A stretch of DNA of 64,000 nucleotides from Deltaproteobacteria bacterium UBA5205 (GTDB taxonomy: Bacteria; Desulfobacterota; Syntrophorhabdia; Syntrophorhabdales; Syntrophorhabdaceae). How positions within the stretch are numbered: position 1 is the first letter of the stretch; every line of letters starts with the position of its first letter. Where the stretch lies: positions 43,413 through 107,412 of the forward strand of contig DHVP01000006.1 in assembly GCA_002412715.1 (NCBI GenBank), in the 5' to 3' direction. Positions 60,364-64,000 of the stretch are shown here, in pieces. The position numbers and the translations under genes were made by a program. The notes below the pieces were generated by a model. It was not told where the DNA came from. It was given only the letters and a program-made list of their open reading frames with translations, and did no database searches.

Positions 60364-61734
60364 TTACGCACGGGCACTGCTTCGCCTGGCTGCGACGAAA
60401 CCGGCCCCCATCACGAGGGCAACATAGACCGTAACGGGCCACAGCGGGTGGATTATCCTGTGCATTCCCAGGAGAAACGAAAGACCCATGATGATAACGG
60501 TACCAAGGAGGGCGGCAAAGGCATAGGAGCTTTTCATGCCCCGTGCAAACCACCCGGCAAAGACAACATAGACGATGGCACTTAGGAAGACGGCAAGCCA
60601 GGTGACCTCCCGCAAGATCTCCCTGACGAAGAACCCGAGAACAAGGGACAACCCCCCGATGGCCAGGGTCGTGAAGCGCGACACAAGAAGTATCTTCCGG
60701 TCATTCTCCATCCTGAAAAACGGGGCTATATACCCTTTTACCGCAAGCGTCGTGGCTCCCATCAGAAAGGGTGAACCCGAACTCATAAGCGGGGCCCACA
60801 TGCTGATCAGAAAGAAAACCGCGACAAACGGGGGCACGATGGAGATGAGCGACGGAAGGGCACCCAGGGAACTGATCCCGGGAAAACGGTACTTCGCGAT
60901 TATCCCGCAGAGCGCCGCCATAATGACAACGGGAATGGCTATGATGTTTCCTATGACGATCCCCTTCTTCCCCTCCTGAAGGGTCTTCGCAGAGGACGCC
61001 GTATTGATCACGGGCTGGGCAAGGACGCCCAGCGTAAAATTGATAAAGGCCCAGCTCAGCGCCTGGGAGACCCCCAGGTCCCCGAAGGCGGTGTAGTAAT
61101 GCCCTCCCCCTGCCATTGCCTGCAAACCGCCCGTCGAGAAGATGACGTAGAAACCACCCAGAAAGATGCCGAATACGATGGCACAGATATGGATAAGGTT
61201 TGTATATGCCGTCGCGACAAAACCTCCCATGACGTTGTAAAGGGTAAAGACGACCGTTGTCAGTACCATGCCGCCGTTGTAGGAAATGGCCCCCTTTGTG
61301 AGGACTGACAGGATGGCGCCTCCGCCCACGATCTGCATGGTCACTATCCAGATGGAGAAGACAAGCTGGAGGATGCCTGCCAGCCGCGTTGTCTTCCTGT
61401 CGTAGAGGCCGCCGACGACGTCGAGAATCGAGTAGGTCTTTTTACCGCCAAGGACCCTGGGGAGAAGAAACGCCGTCACGAACATGGCGATCCAGATGCC
61501 GGCCTGGAACCACAGGGCAGACAGGCCATGGATAAAAGAACCCTGGGCCATGCCGACGATGGAGACGCCCCCGATCCAGGTGCCGGCTATGAGGACCGCG
61601 ATGAAAGGTACAGACAGCCCCCGCGACGCGATGAGGTACGCATCGGCCGACCGGGACTTCCTCGTCACGTACATCCCGGTGAGCCACAGGATAGAGATGT
61701 AACCCGCTATCGCAAAGAGGTACAGCCCCTTCAC
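60364..61734 (-). CDS. Sodium:solute symporter family protein (SSF/SSS)
   Basis: A 456-residue transporter with about 13 membrane helices. SSF markers: YLIASRGLSVPF, TWIGGVSIVGMAQGSFIHGLSALWF (in parts), FSIWIVTMQIVGGGAIL and VYNVMGGF-like LYNVMGGFVATAYTNLIH. GTG start; GGAGG within the end of the upstream crotonase gene, 9 nt away, serves as its ribosome site. Substrate unknown; linkage to a crotonase suggests a carboxylate. Confidence 0.87.
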   Translation of the reverse strand: MKGLYLFAIAGYISILWLTGMYVTRKSRSADAYLIASRGLSVPFIAVLIAGTWIGGVSIVGMAQGSFIHGLSALWFQAGIWIAMFVTAFLLPRVLGGKKTYSILDVVGGLYDRKTTRLAGILQLVFSIWIVTMQIVGGGAILSVLTKGAISYNGGMVLTTVVFTLYNVMGGFVATAYTNLIHICAIVFGIFLGGFYVIFSTGGLQAMAGGGHYYTAFGDLGVSQALSWAFINFTLGVLAQPVINTASSAKTLQEGKKGIVIGNIIAIPVVIMAALCGIIAKYRFPGISSLGALPSLISIVPPFVAVFFLISMWAPLMSSGSPFLMGATTLAVKGYIAPFFRMENDRKILLVSRFTTLAIGGLSLVLGFFVREILREVTWLAVFLSAIVYVVFAGWFARGMKSSYAFAALLGTVIIMGLSFLLGMHRIIHPLWPVTVYVALVMGAGFVAARRSSARA

Positions 61735-61737
61735 GCC

Positions 61738-62493
61738 CTATTTCCTCCGAAAGAACTCATCCAGCCTTTGTTTGAAAAGCGGTTTCGAGGCAAATTCCGC
61801 CACGTACCGGCGCTCGCGGTCGAGATGCGTCTCAAGGCCGGCAAAGAGACAGCGGTTCACGAGGTCCTTGTGATTGCCGATCGTCTCCATGGGAAGCGAC
61901 CTCAACGTCCCCACAAGTTCGCCGAGTTTCGTATCCACCTCACTATCATCGCATACGATATTGACAAGCCCCAGGTCTTTTGCCTCCTCCATCGTGATGT
62001 TCCGGGACAGGAGGTACATCTCGTTGAAAAGCTTTGCGCCCACGATGCGCGGCAGGAAAATGCTTCCACCCCCGTCCGGCGTCAGGCCGATGCGGCGATA
62101 CCCCATGTTCATGATCGTCTTTTTCGTGGCGATGGAAAGGTCGCAGGCCAGGGCAAGACCCACACCGGCACCGACAGCCACCCCTTCCATGACAGCTATG
62201 ACAATCGCGGGGATGTTGCGGATCGCCTTTATACTTTCATTAAGGACACCCGCCTCGGCGTCGATGAGCGCCTCGGCGTCCTTCGCCTCCTTGAAAGCGA
62301 TTATGTCGCCCCCCGAGCAAAAAGCCCCACCCGAACCCCGTATGACGACAAAGGGCGCTTTTTCGCGGGCGGCGTTCTTTATCGCCTCATAGAGCCCCTT
62401 AAGAAGATCGTAATCCATGGCATTCTTTTTGTCGGGCCTGTTCAACGTGATCGTAAAGACGTCTTCCTTCAAAGATTCCAGTACAACCGACAT
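61738..62493 (-). CDS. Enoyl-CoA hydratase/isomerase (crotonase) family protein
   Basis: A 251-residue crotonase: LNRPDKKNAMD, GSGGAFCSGGDI (first oxyanion strand), AVMEGVAVGAGVGLALACDL and IGLTPDGGGSIFLPRIVG. The Asp in TPDGG is the pattern of PaaG-like isomerases; the position of the classical hydratase glutamate is not preserved. So isomerase or hydrolase activity is as likely as hydration. ATG after AGGAGG. Cotranscribed with the symporter; transcribed away from the SDR and had-like genes. Confidence 0.88.
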   Translation of the reverse strand: MSVVLESLKEDVFTITLNRPDKKNAMDYDLLKGLYEAIKNAAREKAPFVVIRGSGGAFCSGGDIIAFKEAKDAEALIDAEAGVLNESIKAIRNIPAIVIAVMEGVAVGAGVGLALACDLSIATKKTIMNMGYRRIGLTPDGGGSIFLPRIVGAKLFNEMYLLSRNITMEEAKDLGLVNIVCDDSEVDTKLGELVGTLRSLPMETIGNHKDLVNRCLFAGLETHLDRERRYVAEFASKPLFKQRLDEFFRRK

Positions 62494-62690
62494 AATGTTT
62501 CCTCCTGATTTTCAGCTGTTTTCCAATGATTAAACATATCGTGTCTTTTTTCAAGCCAAAAACACCGTAATCCGAACCTTTTCAGGAAACAAAAAACCAC
62601 TCAAATTATACGGTTGACAGCGTGGCGCCGGAAAGGGCTGGAAACGCCCGCGTATGCGACAGAACACCCTTAATATCAAGACTTTTTATC

Positions 62691-62718
62691 TTGACACAGG
62701 CCCGTTCTGAAAGATAAT
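62691..62718 (+). promoter_or_regulatory. Sigma-70 promoter for the SDR / had-like genes
   Basis: TTGACA (62691-62696), 16-nt spacer, GATAAT (62713-62718), 75 nt before the SDR ATG. Apart from this the 299-base gap 62494-62792 shows nothing else convincing. Confidence 0.6.
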
Positions 62719-62792
62719 ATTAAGTTTATAAAATTTTTCACAAATGGAATACCTTTAGGCAACTAGAAAACGACGAAAAGGAGAGGGGCGTT

Positions 62793-63545
62793 ATGAAGTT
62801 AGAGGGTAAGAACGCAATTGTAACGGGCGGCGGCAGAGGTGTTGGACGCGCCATCAGCGTGGCCTTTGCCAGGGAAGGTGCAAATGTGGTTATCAATTAT
62901 GCGGGAAATCAGAAGGCAGCCGACGAAGTCGTCGAGATCATCAAGGGGATGGGGAAAAAAGCGGTTGCAGTGAAAGGCGATGTCGGTCAGGAGGCAGACG
63001 CCCAGAAGATCGTCGAAACATGCGCCGAGAACTTCGGGTCAGTCCACATTGTCATCAACAATGCCGGCATTTCCAAGCCGTCCATGATGCACAAGATGAG
63101 CGTGGAAACGTGGGATGAGGTTGTGAACGTCCAGATGAGAGGCCCCTGGCTCATGGCAAAGGCCGCCTCGAAATACTTCATGCAGCAGAGCTACGGCAGG
63201 ATCGTCAATGTTACCTCCGTTGCCGGTGTTGTCGGCACAATCGGTCAGATCAACTACAGCGCCGCCAAGGGCGGGGTGATCTCCATGACCAAATCAATGG
63301 CCAGGGAACTCGCAAAGTTTAATGTCACAGCCAATGTTATTTCTCTCGGCATAGTCACTACGGAAATGACGCATACCATATCAACAGACGAAAAACTCAA
63401 AGAGATATACACAAAACGTATCCTTCTTGGACGATACGCGGATCCGGAAGATGTAGCACCGGCCTTCGTATTTTTTGCTTCCGATGACGCCCGTTACATC
63501 ACGGGCCAGCTGCTGTGCGTGGATGGCGGTTACGGAATGACGTAA
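62793..63545 (+). CDS. SDR family dehydrogenase (FabG-like)
   Basis: A 250-residue short-chain dehydrogenase/reductase: TGGGRGVGRAI cofactor loop, NNAGISK, catalytic Ser in VTSVAG and YSAAKGG with Tyr and Lys, and the C-terminal ITGQLLCVDGGYGM. A FabG-like 3-oxoacyl reductase or a 3-hydroxyacyl-CoA dehydrogenase would fit; its place before a had-like gene favours an aromatic-degradation step. ATG after AAAGGAGAGG. Confidence 0.9.
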   Translation: MKLEGKNAIVTGGGRGVGRAISVAFAREGANVVINYAGNQKAADEVVEIIKGMGKKAVAVKGDVGQEADAQKIVETCAENFGSVHIVINNAGISKPSMMHKMSVETWDEVVNVQMRGPWLMAKAASKYFMQQSYGRIVNVTSVAGVVGTIGQINYSAAKGGVISMTKSMARELAKFNVTANVISLGIVTTEMTHTISTDEKLKEIYTKRILLGRYADPEDVAPAFVFFASDDARYITGQLLCVDGGYGMT

Positions 63546-63596
63546 GAATTGGGGGAGGTGATCAACGTTCACTCAAATATATAAGGAGGTGTTGTA

Positions 63597-64000
63597 ATGG
63601 CTGACGTACCGAAAACAATAAAACAATGGCAGATGGTGCAACCGACCGTATTCAACAGAGAGACCAAAGAGACGACACCGGGTAAACTGGAAATGGCAGA
63701 AATCCCTGTTCCGGAACTGAAAGCAGGCGAAGTCCTGGTTGAGATCGCCGGGTGCGGCGTATGCCACACTGACCTCGGATATTTCTTTGACGGCGTTCCT
63801 ACCGTCAGCAAGCCGCCTCTGGCACTGGGCCATGAGATAGCCGGTACCGTTATCGCCGGCGACCCGGCCTGGATTGGCAAAGAGGTCATCATCCCCGCCG
63901 TTATGCCCTGCAGACAGTGTATACTCTGCAAGGCCGGCAGGGGCAACAGGTGCCTGGCACAGAAGATGCCCGGCAACTCCATCGGCGTGTACGGCGGGTT
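63597..64000 (+). CDS. had: 6-hydroxycyclohex-1-ene-1-carbonyl-CoA dehydrogenase-like zinc alcohol dehydrogenase, 3' end off the window
   Basis: The first 134 codons of an MDR/zinc alcohol dehydrogenase, with AAGGAGGT 7 nt before the ATG. The translation (KQWQMVQP, TPGKLEMAEIPVPELKAG, CGVCHTDLGYFFDGVPTV, PAVMPCRQC, CKAGRGNRCLAQKMPGNS, quoted in parts) closely follows Had of the benzoyl-CoA pathway from memory of Thauera/Azoarcus sequences. The catalytic zinc ligands CGVCH and the four-cysteine structural zinc site are present. Had oxidises the 6-hydroxy intermediate with NAD+. This marks the edge of a probable benzoyl-CoA degradation cluster. Confidence 0.85.
   Translation, partial: MADVPKTIKQWQMVQPTVFNRETKETTPGKLEMAEIPVPELKAGEVLVEIAGCGVCHTDLGYFFDGVPTVSKPPLALGHEIAGTVIAGDPAWIGKEVIIPAVMPCRQCILCKAGRGNRCLAQKMPGNSIGVYGG

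Overview
The window looks like a chromosomal segment of a Gram-negative, strictly anaerobic bacterium. Envelope genes (outer-membrane phospholipase A, AmpG-type permease) point to a diderm. A heterodisulfide-reductase cluster (HdrABC, two MvhD-like proteins) with MetF/MetV, and the start of a gene very like 6-hydroxycyclohex-1-ene-1-carbonyl-CoA dehydrogenase (anaerobic benzoyl-CoA pathway) at the right edge, point to a syntrophic aromatic degrader of the Desulfobacterota / Syntrophorhabdus type. That assignment is inference from gene content, not from a marker gene.

Layout. 1-6 kb: partial sfsA, pldA, a DUF1460 amidase-like protein, a cold-shock protein with a long leader, ampG, an HD-domain and a VOC protein. 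6-10 kb: an FMN-binding glutamate synthase divergent from an NrpR-like nitrogen repressor, with palindromic operator candidates between them, then a PhzF-family protein. 10-16 kb: two tandem small secreted proline-rich peptides followed by a large secreted TPR-CHAT (caspase-like) protein, and a chemoreceptor with a C-terminal sensor domain. 16-24 kb: pxpBC, small unknown proteins, DUF1579, and a non-homologous end-joining operon (two Ku proteins, LigD split into polymerase and ligase proteins, DUF72). 24-34 kb: DUF898, M48 protease, TraB/GumN, gpmA, an MBL hydrolase, an alpha/beta hydrolase, and a MoxR-DUF58-DUF4129 operon. 34-40 kb: small proteins, an acyl-CoA dehydrogenase, a molybdenum-storage-like kinase-fold protein, a TiaS-like domain protein and an ABC-F ATPase.

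40-54 kb is the most distinctive region: ten minus-strand genes, mostly overlapping or nearly so, running mvhD2, metF, a degenerate glutamate-synthase-like flavoprotein, an intact glutamate-synthase core, a class II glutaminase/GXGXG protein, hdrC, hdrB, a 1489-residue HdrA-GltD-HdrA fusion, mvhD1 and metV. The genes predict one large flavin/iron-sulfur complex joining methylene-tetrahydrofolate chemistry, Hdr-type electron transfer and a glutamate-synthase-like activity. It is preceded by a promoter and leader of about 100 nt that occurs a second time 1.3 kb away, before a small gene and a class I glutamine amidotransferase. The two copies keep the same promoter geometry and the same three small hairpins, which suggests a cis-regulatory RNA.

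56-60 kb carries two near-identical ammonium transporters around a PII gene, with a sigma-54-type promoter before one transporter and terminator-like hairpins before both; the PII protein lacks the usual uridylylation tyrosine. The right end has a Yip1 protein, a sodium:solute symporter, a crotonase, an SDR dehydrogenase and the truncated had-like gene. Nitrogen assimilation (NrpR-like, glutamate synthases, PII/Amt, amidotransferases) recurs through the window. Several intergenic gaps hold related imperfect inverted repeats that abut the stop codons of minus-strand genes.
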